Below are positions 21,429-30,090 of a stretch of DNA of 60,124 nucleotides, one piece after another (the first letter of the stretch is position 1; every line of letters starts with the position of its first letter). A program made the position numbers and the translations under genes. Source of the stretch: Candidatus Zixiibacteriota bacterium (GTDB lineage: Bacteria > Zixibacteria > MSB-5A5 > GN15 > JAAZOE01); NCBI GenBank assembly GCA_036480375.1, contig JAZGGI010000016.1:96682-156805 (forward strand). The letters run 5' to 3'. The notes beneath the pieces are model-generated. The model saw nothing but the letters and a program-made list of their open reading frames with translations, had not been told where the DNA came from and did not search any database.

Positions 21429-23891
21429 CTATTTTTTCGATGCGAATGGATTATCTATTCCGCAGTGTGGGCATAATTTCCATTCCGCCAAAAGTTGGGA
21501 TTTGCAGCTTTTACATAAGATCTTTTGTGCCAATCCGCATTGGGGACAATTGAGAAAATCAGGATCAAGTTTATAATTACATTTCGGGCAATTGATTTCA
21601 TATTCTGCTGTGGGGCCCAAAATACGAAGTATTTCTTCCAGTGTAGTGACCCCTTCTTTAACTTTGTTTATAGCATCATCTAATAATGTCTCCATACCAA
21701 GTTCATGTGCCATATGAGAAAGTTCCGTTTCCTTAAAGTTAGTAGTCAGAAATTGGCGAAATTCCTCGGTCATTTGAAATATCTCAAATATGCCTATTCT
21801 CCCAATGAATCCTGTCTGGTTGCAATGTTCGCAACCTTTGCCATAGAAAAGTTCATCGGGCATTTGACGGTCAGTAACTCCCAGCTTAGTAATCAGTTCC
21901 CTATCATATGCTTGTAGATCTTTGCAATACGGGCATATTCTTCTTGCCAACCTCTGGGCAAATATCCCATTAACCGCTGATGCCACCAGAAAGGGTTCAA
22001 TACCAATGTGCAACAATCTACTTATAGTAGCTATTGTACTATTTGTATGCAGAGTAGTGAAGACCAGATGACCAGTCATTGACGCTTGAAACGCCGCCAT
22101 GGCGGTCTCATAGTCTCTAATTTCGCCAACAAGAATAATATCCGGATCTTGTCTTAATGCAGATCGTAGAGTGGCTGCAAACGTTAAACCGATTTTCTCA
22201 TGAATATGAACCTGTGCTGCATCATCCATGAGGTATTCTACCGGATCTTCAATTGTTACCATGTTTAGGGTGGGTGAGGATCTCTCATTCATCATAGAAT
22301 AAAGGGAGGTTGTTTTTCCGCTTCCGGTAGGGCCGGTTGCAATTATCAAGCCTTGGGGAATATTGATGATATTTTCTAATCTTTTAAATAACTCGCCGGA
22401 TATACCGATTTTATCGAGAGTCCATATTGATGCAGTTTTATCCAGCAAACGACATACTATTTTTTCACCATAAATAGTCGGCATAGTTGACATTCTGATG
22501 TCAATTATTTTATCACAGGTTTTAACACTGATTCTGCCGTCCTGCGGAATTCTTCGCTCGGTAATATCAATTTTGGCAAGTATTTTAAGCCTTGATACGG
22601 TTGGTGAATGCAAAACAGATGGGTATTTGATTTTAGTTTGCAGAAGTCCGTCAACTCGATATCGCACCAATGAGTATTTGGGTTTTGGCTCAATATGGAT
22701 ATCGCTGGCGCCGATTTTTATGGCATCGGAAACAATTGCATTTGCCATTTTTATGGCAGACGGTGACTCGGAATTTTTCATGAGCTGTTCGGGAGTTTCC
22801 ACAACCTCATCATCCAATAAAACATCTATTTTATCGTAACCATCACCAAATTCTAAATCATCCAAATAATCAACACCATCATTTTCAAAATCATAATAAA
22901 TATATTTTATCGCATTATCTATTTCGCTTATTTGTGCCAAGCGGGTTTGTATATTGTATTGTGTTTTAAAACTCAAATAATCAATTTGCATTAAATCTAA
23001 TGGATCTGCCATAGCAATCAGGAGATTGTTACTTTTCAAATTAACCGGTACAAAGCAACCAGCTTCGCAGATTTCTCTGGGGAAAAGCTTGGCAAGTTTG
23101 ATATCAAGAGTAGATTTTTCCAGAACTATATGCTCAGTCTTACATTCCAGATAAACAAATCGAAATAGTTCGGATTCGTCAATCATTCCCAACTCGATTA
23201 TACCTTTGACCAGGGCACAATTGTTTTTGGCACAATATTTTTCGAGCATTTCGATTTGTCCGGGAGCGAGTTGCCCTTTTGAAGCCAGCGCCGAGCTGAG
23301 AGTCGATTTTTTTGCTCCGGCAAACTGTTTTAGTTTTGCTATCTCTTTTTCTTTGTCTCTGCTGATTTTTTTAAGAGCGGCATTTTCCTGAATCAAATCG
23401 TATTGTTTGAGTGCAAGCCGAATAGTTAAGAGTAAATCATTATCATTCCATGGCTTGGTTATAAATTTATAGACGGCCCCATTATTGACGGCTTGCATAA
23501 CCGTATCGGTGTCCGAATTTCCTGTTAACATTATTCTAATAATTTTCGGGTATCTCTCTCTTATAATTCTCAAAAGTTCGGTTCCCGACATTTGAGGCAT
23601 TCTTTGATCACTAATAATTAATGTTACACTATTTTGAGTAAGAATATCGAGAGCATTAGCGGCATTTTCGGCGGTCAGAATATTATAATCTTCGCTGGCA
23701 AAAACTCGTTTGAGAGCTTTTAAAACGTGAATCTCATCATCTACTAAAAGAACACTATGCTTGTGTGTGTTTTCCGGAGTAAGTGAATTTGCTTCAGTTT
23801 TACTTGCTCTTTGAATATCAGGCGCAGTTAATTGGGAATCAGAAACCAGATTTGATTGTTTTTCTTTTTTTTGTAATACTTCCGGCGTCAT
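21429..23891 (-). CDS. REC-MshEN-GspE/PilB ATPase with C-terminal double zinc ribbon
   Basis: An 820-residue fusion. REC covers residues 46-163 with phospho-acceptor Asp95 (IISDQRMP) and FITKPWND. An MshEN/T2SSE_N-like region covers about 190-330. The secretion ATPase covers about 375-760: Walker A GPTGSGKTT (520-528), Asp box TIEDPVEY, Walker B IILVGEIRD (585-593), His box TGHLVFTTLHTN and the tetracysteine CPYC (653/656) with CEHC (687/690). At the C-terminus, Cys768/771/782/785 and Cys793/796/807/810 form two zinc ribbons. The family powers type IV pilus assembly or type II secretion. MshEN domains can bind cyclic-di-GMP, but here the glycine-leucine motif is degenerate (TLSSALASKG, GIIELGMIDE). 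No pilin, PilC, PilM-Q or secretin gene is nearby. It is the last gene of the signalling operon. Confidence 0.92.
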   Translation of the reverse strand: MTPEVLQKKEKQSNLVSDSQLTAPDIQRASKTEANSLTPENTHKHSVLLVDDEIHVLKALKRVFASEDYNILTAENAANALDILTQNSVTLIISDQRMPQMSGTELLRIIRERYPKIIRIMLTGNSDTDTVMQAVNNGAVYKFITKPWNDNDLLLTIRLALKQYDLIQENAALKKISRDKEKEIAKLKQFAGAKKSTLSSALASKGQLAPGQIEMLEKYCAKNNCALVKGIIELGMIDESELFRFVYLECKTEHIVLEKSTLDIKLAKLFPREICEAGCFVPVNLKSNNLLIAMADPLDLMQIDYLSFKTQYNIQTRLAQISEIDNAIKYIYYDFENDGVDYLDDLEFGDGYDKIDVLLDDEVVETPEQLMKNSESPSAIKMANAIVSDAIKIGASDIHIEPKPKYSLVRYRVDGLLQTKIKYPSVLHSPTVSRLKILAKIDITERRIPQDGRISVKTCDKIIDIRMSTMPTIYGEKIVCRLLDKTASIWTLDKIGISGELFKRLENIINIPQGLIIATGPTGSGKTTSLYSMMNERSSPTLNMVTIEDPVEYLMDDAAQVHIHEKIGLTFAATLRSALRQDPDIILVGEIRDYETAMAAFQASMTGHLVFTTLHTNSTIATISRLLHIGIEPFLVASAVNGIFAQRLARRICPYCKDLQAYDRELITKLGVTDRQMPDELFYGKGCEHCNQTGFIGRIGIFEIFQMTEEFRQFLTTNFKETELSHMAHELGMETLLDDAINKVKEGVTTLEEILRILGPTAEYEINCPKCNYKLDPDFLNCPQCGLAQKILCKSCKSQLLAEWKLCPHCGIDNPFASKK

Positions 23892-23930
23892 AGCTAATGT
23901 TTGTCCTTTTAATTCAGTATATATCTTTGC

Positions 23931-24773
23931 CTAATTAAGGTCAGAGAGCAATTGTTCGGTTTCGTTTATCTCAAAACATGCTTTTGACAAGAATGATTTT
24001 AAATCATCCATCTTAATATCCAAAATCTTCCATGCTTCACAGGAAAATTCTGATATATAATAAGTACCGCTATTCCCAATATCCATAGCATGCGCAATAA
24101 TATCGGAGATATATACACATGCTATCAATCGTGTGTTTTCCGAATCCATTATCGGTTGATGATGTGAACCGATAGTTATGCGAATCTTTTCAGGAAAATT
24201 CCATTTTTTGGCCAGTAATTCTCCGAGCGACTGGTGATCCATTCCAAAATATTCGTTTTCCTCTTTCAAATTAGTTGCCTTTTCTTTACCTGAAAAAAAT
24301 TCTGCAAATTTTACCGAATCATTGTTGACCATGATTAATTTACCTATATCATGCAATACACCGCTGATAAATGCTTCGTCCTGTTCATCCTTAGATCTTT
24401 TTGCCAGCAAATGTTTGGCGATTACACCAACGGCAAAAGAATGTTTCCAAAACTCGGATAACTCAAAGGATTCGTCTTCTATTTTAATTGAATTCAATAT
24501 TGATGTGGTTAAGAGTAATTGATGTACTGAATTAAAACCTAAGATAGTGATGGCTTCGTCCACAGATGATATGCTCCGGGGTAATCCATAGAATGATGAA
24601 TTGACAAGCTTTAATACTCGAGCGGTGAATCCCTGATCAGTTTCAATAATTCTGGCGACCTCATGGCTATTTGCATTTTGTTTGGTCATTAGAGCTTGTA
24701 ATTTTTGAATAACAACCGGCTGTGAGGGTAACCCTCTCAAATCAGTGATACAATTTTTAACATCCTGCACCAT
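23931..24773 (-). CDS. HDOD-domain signalling protein
   Basis: 280 residues. The HDOD domain covers nearly the whole length (LRGLPSQPVVIQKLQALM, IIETDQGFTARVLKLVNSSFYGLP, ISSVDEAITILGFNSVHQLLL, SGVLHDIGKLIMVNN, DHQSLGELLAKKWNFPEKI, IGSHHQP). HDOD proteins are HD-superfamily relatives, mostly without proven enzyme activity, found in signalling and motility control. ATG 24773 follows AGGAAG and is 4 bases after the stop of the small upstream gene, so translation is probably coupled. No other domain is fused. In this operon it sits between a lone REC and the REC-ATPase and may act as an adaptor. Confidence 0.9.
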   Translation of the reverse strand: MVQDVKNCITDLRGLPSQPVVIQKLQALMTKQNANSHEVARIIETDQGFTARVLKLVNSSFYGLPRSISSVDEAITILGFNSVHQLLLTTSILNSIKIEDESFELSEFWKHSFAVGVIAKHLLAKRSKDEQDEAFISGVLHDIGKLIMVNNDSVKFAEFFSGKEKATNLKEENEYFGMDHQSLGELLAKKWNFPEKIRITIGSHHQPIMDSENTRLIACVYISDIIAHAMDIGNSGTYYISEFSCEAWKILDIKMDDLKSFLSKACFEINETEQLLSDLN

Positions 24774-24777
24774 ACAA

Positions 24778-25074
24778 TTATTCTTCCTTTAATTGCTTTT
24801 GATGGATTTCCTTTATAACTTTGGCGATTATCCGGACTTCCTTATAATGTAAGATCATTGAAAGACAGCGATCGACATGTTTTTCAAATTCAATGATCTC
24901 CCTATTTTGGGGGATCGTAGTTTGTATTGGGCGGTTATTTGCTTCTTTATCAGGTGTGCAATCTAATCTATCTTCTAATATCGACTTATCATTCAGCAAT
25001 TCATTATCAATACTGCTTTTAACATTTCTATTGACATTAGACTCATTGAACTGATTCGGGTTTTTAACGTTCAT
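24778..25074 (-). CDS. Small hypothetical protein in the signalling operon
   Basis: 98 residues from ATG 25074, 8 bases after AGGTGG; a GTG at 25086 is an alternative. The first 60 residues are Asn-rich and low in complexity (NPNQFNESNVNRNVKSS), probably disordered. The C-terminal part (IIEFEKHVDRCLSMILHYKEVRIIAKVIKEIHQKQ) is predicted helical and amphipathic. No family is recognised. It is conserved in position between a lone REC gene (36 bases) and the HDOD gene (3 bases), so it is probably translated. It could be a partner peptide of one of these. Confidence 0.6.
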   Translation of the reverse strand: MNVKNPNQFNESNVNRNVKSSIDNELLNDKSILEDRLDCTPDKEANNRPIQTTIPQNREIIEFEKHVDRCLSMILHYKEVRIIAKVIKEIHQKQLKEE

Positions 25075-25110
25075 TGCATTCGCCACCTATACATAGTTAC
25101 TATCCCCGCC

Positions 25111-25584
25111 TTATAACTTTAGTAATTCGGGATGTTGACTGGCAATATTTCTAAGAGTATTTTCTTGTCTCTTGACAATTTCCTGTAATTTTGCGTTTTC
25201 AATTTCAAGGTTTTTTCTTTCGAGAGCGTACCGAACAGCAATTAGTAATTCAAAATCATCGCAGGGTTTAGTGAAAAACCGATATATTTCACCATTGTTA
25301 ATTGCCTTTTTTGCAATTTCAATATCAGATTGTCCTGTAAGCATAAATCTAATAACTTGCGGATATAAAACCCTAATGGTGTTCAAAAGCTCGGTTCCCG
25401 TCATTTTAGGCATGTTTTCATCAGTAATCAAAATATCAATCTCATGGTTTTCCAAAATTCCCAGTGCCTCGTGACCCGATTCGGCGGAAAATATCGTGTA
25501 ACCTGCCGTTAATCGAAAAATACGTTTCAACGCTTTTAATACATTAGGTGAATCATCAACCAATAATATGTTGTGGTATTTCAT
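25111..25584 (-). CDS. Single-domain response regulator (REC) with coiled-coil tail
   Basis: 157 residues from ATG 25584, which follows GAGGATAATC; an earlier ATG at 25596 has no such site. Acid pocket LLVDDSPN, phospho-acceptor Asp55 (ITDENMPKMTG), Thr in MLTGQSD and Lys in RFFTKPCDDF. A tail of about 35 residues (ALERKNLEIENAKLQEIVKRQEN) forms a coiled coil. There is no output domain, so it is a phosphate shuttle or a protein-interaction switch. The start overlaps the end of the REC-HD-GYP gene by 29 bases. The REC is closely similar to the other three in the operon, which suggests local duplication. Confidence 0.9.
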   Translation of the reverse strand: MKYHNILLVDDSPNVLKALKRIFRLTAGYTIFSAESGHEALGILENHEIDILITDENMPKMTGTELLNTIRVLYPQVIRFMLTGQSDIEIAKKAINNGEIYRFFTKPCDDFELLIAVRYALERKNLEIENAKLQEIVKRQENTLRNIASQHPELLKL

Positions 25585-26884
25585 GATTATCCTCATGATT
25601 TATCTGCTTTATAATTTTGATGCCTTTGGTAATAGGGTCACATTTATCCATCTTAATTATTCGCTTTATCATTCCACTCGAAAGTCTGGCGCCTTTGGGA
25701 ATTACGAACAATCCACTTTTTGTATGAACATCCCCTGCGATAACCATGCCCTGTTTCAAATCACCCGGCTTGACCATATACTCATCCGCATAATCATCCT
25801 GAAAGTATATTTTGCATATGTTGTTTTCGATAAATAATCTTAATAAATCCGGGCAATATTTTGAGCCGGTGTATTCCAGAAGGTGTGCCGTTGCCGAGTT
25901 CAGCCGTTTCATATCCGGGTAACCGGACACAAAGGCGACGCGATCAAAGGCATCTGCAATTCTAATAATTCGCGCTCCCAGCGGTATCCCATCTCCTCTG
26001 ATACTATCAGGTGAGCCGCCGCCGTCATAATTTTCATGATGATGGCGGACAATAATACTGATCTCTTCAAAACCCTTTATTCCGCATAGACAGCTTTGTC
26101 CTAAAACAGAATGAGTCATGAGAATTTCTTTATCCCGGTCAGTATAATGAATCGGTTTTTTGTCAATTATTTCATCAGGAATTGCCACTTTTCCGATATC
26201 GTGTAATAAAGCCGCCACGATAATGTCTTGATACTCTTTTTTATTGATTTTAAGGAGATTCAGGAATTCCTTTGCCATCGCAGCAACTCTCTGAGAATGA
26301 CTGCCTACTTCTTTAAACCGCAATTCACAAATTGATGATATTGCCTTTATTGTATCCATGAAGGAACGATGCAATTCCTTGTGTTGAATTTTGATTTGAT
26401 GGACCTGATCAGAGACCTTTTGCTCGAGGGTTTCATTCATTTTAGATAATATTTCTTTCTGTTGTTCAGTAAGAATTTTCAGGCGGTTGTTTTCAGCGGT
26501 AATTCTGAATTGTTCCAGTGATTCACTTATACGACTTGTAAATATATCATTATCCCATGGTTTATTGAAATAATACCGCACGGCGCCGTCATTTATGGCT
26601 TCTATGGTAGCATCAATATCGGCATAACCGGTCAATAATATTCTAATCGTTTCCGGGGAAATATCACGGGCCTTATTCAGAAATTGAACCCCGGTCATTT
26701 CGGGCATCCGTTGATCTGAAATAATCAGGGAGATATTATTATTCTTAAGATGCTCTATGGCTTCGCGTCCACTTGTGGCCGTAATTACCTTGACCTTAGG
26801 TGATTTTAAAAGGCGGCGTAAAGATTTTAGAACCCCTTCTTCATCATCCACAACCAAAATGGTATGCATAAACTTATTAGCCAA
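25556..26884 (-). CDS. Response regulator with HD-GYP domain (RpfG-like c-di-GMP phosphodiesterase)
   Basis: 442 residues if started at TTG 26884 after GGGAG; ATG 26869 is the alternative. REC has Asp57 (IISDQRMPEMTG) and YFNKPWDND. A coiled coil covers 128-172. HD-GYP covers about 173-350: His228-Asp229 (LLHDIGKVAIPD), HHENYDGGGSP (282-292) and RIIRIADAFD. The canonical GYP is GSP here, as in a minority of the family, while metal ligands are kept. A C-terminal extension (370-430, VKPGDLKQGMVIAGDV, LFVIPKGARLS) is common in RpfG-like regulators. The enzyme would hydrolyse cyclic-di-GMP when phosphorylated. Its start overlaps the upstream REC gene by 8 bases. Confidence 0.9.
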   Translation of the reverse strand: MANKFMHTILVVDDEEGVLKSLRRLLKSPKVKVITATSGREAIEHLKNNNISLIISDQRMPEMTGVQFLNKARDISPETIRILLTGYADIDATIEAINDGAVRYYFNKPWDNDIFTSRISESLEQFRITAENNRLKILTEQQKEILSKMNETLEQKVSDQVHQIKIQHKELHRSFMDTIKAISSICELRFKEVGSHSQRVAAMAKEFLNLLKINKKEYQDIIVAALLHDIGKVAIPDEIIDKKPIHYTDRDKEILMTHSVLGQSCLCGIKGFEEISIIVRHHHENYDGGGSPDSIRGDGIPLGARIIRIADAFDRVAFVSGYPDMKRLNSATAHLLEYTGSKYCPDLLRLFIENNICKIYFQDDYADEYMVKPGDLKQGMVIAGDVHTKSGLFVIPKGARLSSGMIKRIIKMDKCDPITKGIKIIKQINHEDNHEIPQHIIG

Positions 26885-27740
26885 TTGTCTCCCTTTCCGT
26901 TAAGGCTTTGTCAATCGCGAGGCAATCATGATTTTCCGTAAAACCATTGTAAAAAGTGCATATCATACCCGCGTTATTGGTTAGCGGTGTACAAATCATG
27001 ATGATCATGCTTTCAGAATCAATCCGGCAGCCTTTAATCTTCTGGTTGGTAATTGATTCAGTGATCAATTTAAGGATATATTTGTCAATAGCTCCGTCCA
27101 GGGATTGGCCGAGATTTAATTCTGATGTGTCTATAAAATCGCCCAGAGAATTATTCATATAAACGACCGTCATATCAGAATCGATCCCCATTACGCCGGT
27201 CGGTAAACGATTAAGAATGTTTTGAGCCACAATCAGGGCACGATTCTTCATCTCCAGATCGCGTGTCCGATGAGCCACCTTCTCTTCCAATGATTTTGTC
27301 AATAATTCCAATTCCTGATTTCGATTTTGAAGCTCAATATTTAATTTATCAACATAAGAGCTGAGTTGTTGCTGTTCAAATGCTCTCATTATAGTAGTTA
27401 TGACTTCCTGATCATTCCATGGTTTGCCAATAAATTTATATACATGGCCTTCGTTAATTGCTTCAACAACGGCGCTAACATCGGCATAACCGCTCAGTAT
27501 CATTCGAATCGTATCCGGATATTTATCCTTAACGATATTCAAAAATTCCACGCCGGTCATTTCGGGCATGCGATAATCAGATATCACGATTTGTACTTTA
27601 TTTTCTTTAAGAATGTCCAAACCGTCTTTTCCGCTTGTTGCCGTAAGTAATTTATAATCGTTCCCCAAAAGTAACCTTTTCAGTGATTTGAGAACATTCA
27701 ATTCATCATCCACAATTAAAATTGTCCTGCAATCAGGCAT
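26877..27740 (-). CDS. Response regulator: REC, coiled coil and PAS-like domain
   Basis: 287 residues. REC at 5-125 with Asp55 (VISDYRMPEMTG), SGYAD and KFIGKPWND. A long coiled coil (130-172, LELLTKSLEEKVAHRTRDLE) leads to a PAS-like region at 175-275 (ILNRLPTGVMGIDSDMTVVYMNN). There is no kinase, cyclase or DNA-binding output, so it probably works by protein contact. ATG 27740 lies inside the end of the kinase gene (ATGCCTGA, 8-base overlap), so it is translationally coupled to its kinase. Confidence 0.9.
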   Translation of the reverse strand: MPDCRTILIVDDELNVLKSLKRLLLGNDYKLLTATSGKDGLDILKENKVQIVISDYRMPEMTGVEFLNIVKDKYPDTIRMILSGYADVSAVVEAINEGHVYKFIGKPWNDQEVITTIMRAFEQQQLSSYVDKLNIELQNRNQELELLTKSLEEKVAHRTRDLEMKNRALIVAQNILNRLPTGVMGIDSDMTVVYMNNSLGDFIDTSELNLGQSLDGAIDKYILKLITESITNQKIKGCRIDSESMIIMICTPLTNNAGMICTFYNGFTENHDCLAIDKALTERETIG

Positions 27741-30090
27741 GCTGCTCCTCCAATCGCCCTTCCATCGGTAATGAAATTATAAATTCAGTGCCAATTCCCA
27801 AATCACTATGTACATTAATATCGCCACCATGCTTCTGAATTATATCATAACTCAAACTCAATCCCAGCCCCGTGCCCTTGCCAACATCTTTAGTCGTAAA
27901 AAAGGGTTCAAAAATTCGGGAAATTTTTTCAGGAGGAATTCCCTGTCCGGTATCTCTAATTGAAATAAAGATATTTTTGTATTCTGCCCAGGTTTTTATA
28001 TAGATAGTGCCCGATTCCGAAATTGCCTGCCCGGCATTTATCAGCAGATTCATAAATACTTGATTTAATTGATTCGCCATGCAAGAAATTTCCGGAATAT
28101 TCCCGAAATCTTTTTCAACGGTACATTTATATTTTAGTTCATTCCAGACGATGTTAAGGGTACTCTCCAGTCCTTCATTGATACAGGCATAATCTTTTTC
28201 TACCTTGTCAACACGTGAAAAACTTTTAAGATCAGCGACTATTTTTTTTACGCGTTCGGTTCCCTCCATCGATTCAGCGATCGCATCTTTAAAATCATCC
28301 ATTATTTCACTGATTTGATTTTGTTCTTCAGTATCCGGACTTTCTGCTGGCTTAACATATTTGTTAATGACCTGCAGGTATTTATCCATTGTATTGAGAT
28401 TGGAGTTAATAAATCCAATGGGATTATTTATTTCGTGAGCGACTCCGGCAGCGAGAGTTCCTATGGCTGCCAATTTATCAGTCTGCATTAACTGCTCACG
28501 ACTGAAGTGATTTTCGGTTACATCCTGGATTAAACCGACTACTCCTTCAACTGATCCCTGTCTATCGTGTAAAGGCACTTTTGTAGATGCTATCCATTTA
28601 ATCTGTTTGCCAGATATGAGGATTGCTTTTTCCTGACTCGTTATTGTCCTGTCTTCATCCATGGCGATTTTATCGTCTTGATGATACTGCTCTGCAATAT
28701 CCTCTGGGAATAAATCGAGAACATTCTTGCCAATAATTTCATCACGGGGTTTCCCCACAAAATCACAAAACGCCTGATTGACTTCTACAAAGCAATGGTC
28801 AATATCTTCTATATACATTATGGCTGGGACGGTGTTTATCATTGCCATATAACGAGCTGTGCTCGCGGAAAGAGCTTTATTAACTTCAAGACGTGTATAA
28901 TAATCTGCGATCTCACGTGCGATGGTATCCAAAAGATGTCTCTCTTCCTTTAAAAAAGGACCCTCATCGAACTCAGCTTTTTCTTTCAGGTAACATACTT
29001 CGATTATGCCTATTTTAGAACCGGCGGCCATAATGTCACTACTCTGAATGAAATCTGTTTTGCCAAAATCATCGGTTGTGCCTATCGTGCCATTAATTGA
29101 TATTTTTGCAGCCGTAATATCAGGATACTGCCAGGCTGGAGGAATCAAATCTACCACCGACCTAAGAAAGCCCTCAAAGGGTATGTCCATGCGTTCTTTT
29201 AACTTAGAGATTTCAATAAGACAATTTAACTCTTTGATTCTTTCGCCCAACATAAAGGACTTCTGAAAAATTGCTTTTTCCGACTGTTCTGCCTTCTGCT
29301 TTGCCCGTTCCGCCGTCTCCTTCATTTTTATAGCCTGCGTCTTAGAATATTCCAATTCTTTGGTGCGTTCTATCACCTTATTATCCAATGATCTGTTTAA
29401 TAATGCCAATTCCCGGGTCCGTTCTTCAAGAATAATATTGCTCTTGGCGATTACAGCTTCCCATCTGTTTACGATTCGAAAGACATAAATCCAGCCGACC
29501 ATCAAAAGCGGGAAGACAATTAAAATCGCTATTAATATTATCTTAAAGTTGCTTTTTAGATGGATATTTTCAGCATTTATGTAAAAATGAAGGGACTTAT
29601 CGAGCTGAGCCATACCTTTGGAATATATTACCTTTTGCTTATTATATTCATCGCTGTTTAAGACCGTCAGGGCGTCAAATGCTCGATTTTGGCTGATCAA
29701 TTCAAAGGCTTGATTTTCCATCGCAACCAGTTTAATGTTGGCCGAATCAGTCATTCGAGCCGATTTGTCATCCAATATAGAAGATGAGATAGCAATTGCT
29801 TCCTTTATGGCAGCATCAAGTTCAATTTCATATTTTCGATATCGCTTCTCCCATTTTAGATCATTTGTAGCCGCCGCCATCTTGGCAGACATTGTCAGCA
29901 CTTCATCCAAATGTATTATTATACCCCTCAAATTTTCTATTCGCACATGCTCTTCACTAATCCTTAAATGATCATCCATATGATAAGCAATCCATCCTAA
30001 CCATATTAATGTCACCCAATTTATAGTGAGTATGATTGTCAAATACAAAAATGGTCTATCCTTTTTGAATATATTCTTAAAACTATACAT
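27733..30090 (-). CDS. Membrane sensor histidine kinase (periplasmic helical sensor, GAF-like, PAS, HisKA, HATPase)
   Basis: 785 residues from ATG 30090 (AGGG 10 bases before); a TTG at 30096 is less likely. TM1 about 14-36, a periplasmic helical region 37-178 resembling a four-helix-bundle sensor, TM2 about 181-203, then a long coiled coil (215-290). A GAF-like region follows (about 295-410, FLRSVVDLIPPAWQYPDITAAKI), then PAS (about 420-535) and HisKA with His552 (AAGVAHEINNPIGF). The HATPase has NLLINAGQAI, DTGQGIPPEKI, FFTTKDVGKGTGLGLSLSYDI. There is no attached REC, so it should phosphorylate the REC proteins encoded downstream. It is the first gene of the operon. Confidence 0.93.
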   Translation of the reverse strand: MYSFKNIFKKDRPFLYLTIILTINWVTLIWLGWIAYHMDDHLRISEEHVRIENLRGIIIHLDEVLTMSAKMAAATNDLKWEKRYRKYEIELDAAIKEAIAISSSILDDKSARMTDSANIKLVAMENQAFELISQNRAFDALTVLNSDEYNKQKVIYSKGMAQLDKSLHFYINAENIHLKSNFKIILIAILIVFPLLMVGWIYVFRIVNRWEAVIAKSNIILEERTRELALLNRSLDNKVIERTKELEYSKTQAIKMKETAERAKQKAEQSEKAIFQKSFMLGERIKELNCLIEISKLKERMDIPFEGFLRSVVDLIPPAWQYPDITAAKISINGTIGTTDDFGKTDFIQSSDIMAAGSKIGIIEVCYLKEKAEFDEGPFLKEERHLLDTIAREIADYYTRLEVNKALSASTARYMAMINTVPAIMYIEDIDHCFVEVNQAFCDFVGKPRDEIIGKNVLDLFPEDIAEQYHQDDKIAMDEDRTITSQEKAILISGKQIKWIASTKVPLHDRQGSVEGVVGLIQDVTENHFSREQLMQTDKLAAIGTLAAGVAHEINNPIGFINSNLNTMDKYLQVINKYVKPAESPDTEEQNQISEIMDDFKDAIAESMEGTERVKKIVADLKSFSRVDKVEKDYACINEGLESTLNIVWNELKYKCTVEKDFGNIPEISCMANQLNQVFMNLLINAGQAISESGTIYIKTWAEYKNIFISIRDTGQGIPPEKISRIFEPFFTTKDVGKGTGLGLSLSYDIIQKHGGDINVHSDLGIGTEFIISLPMEGRLEEQHA

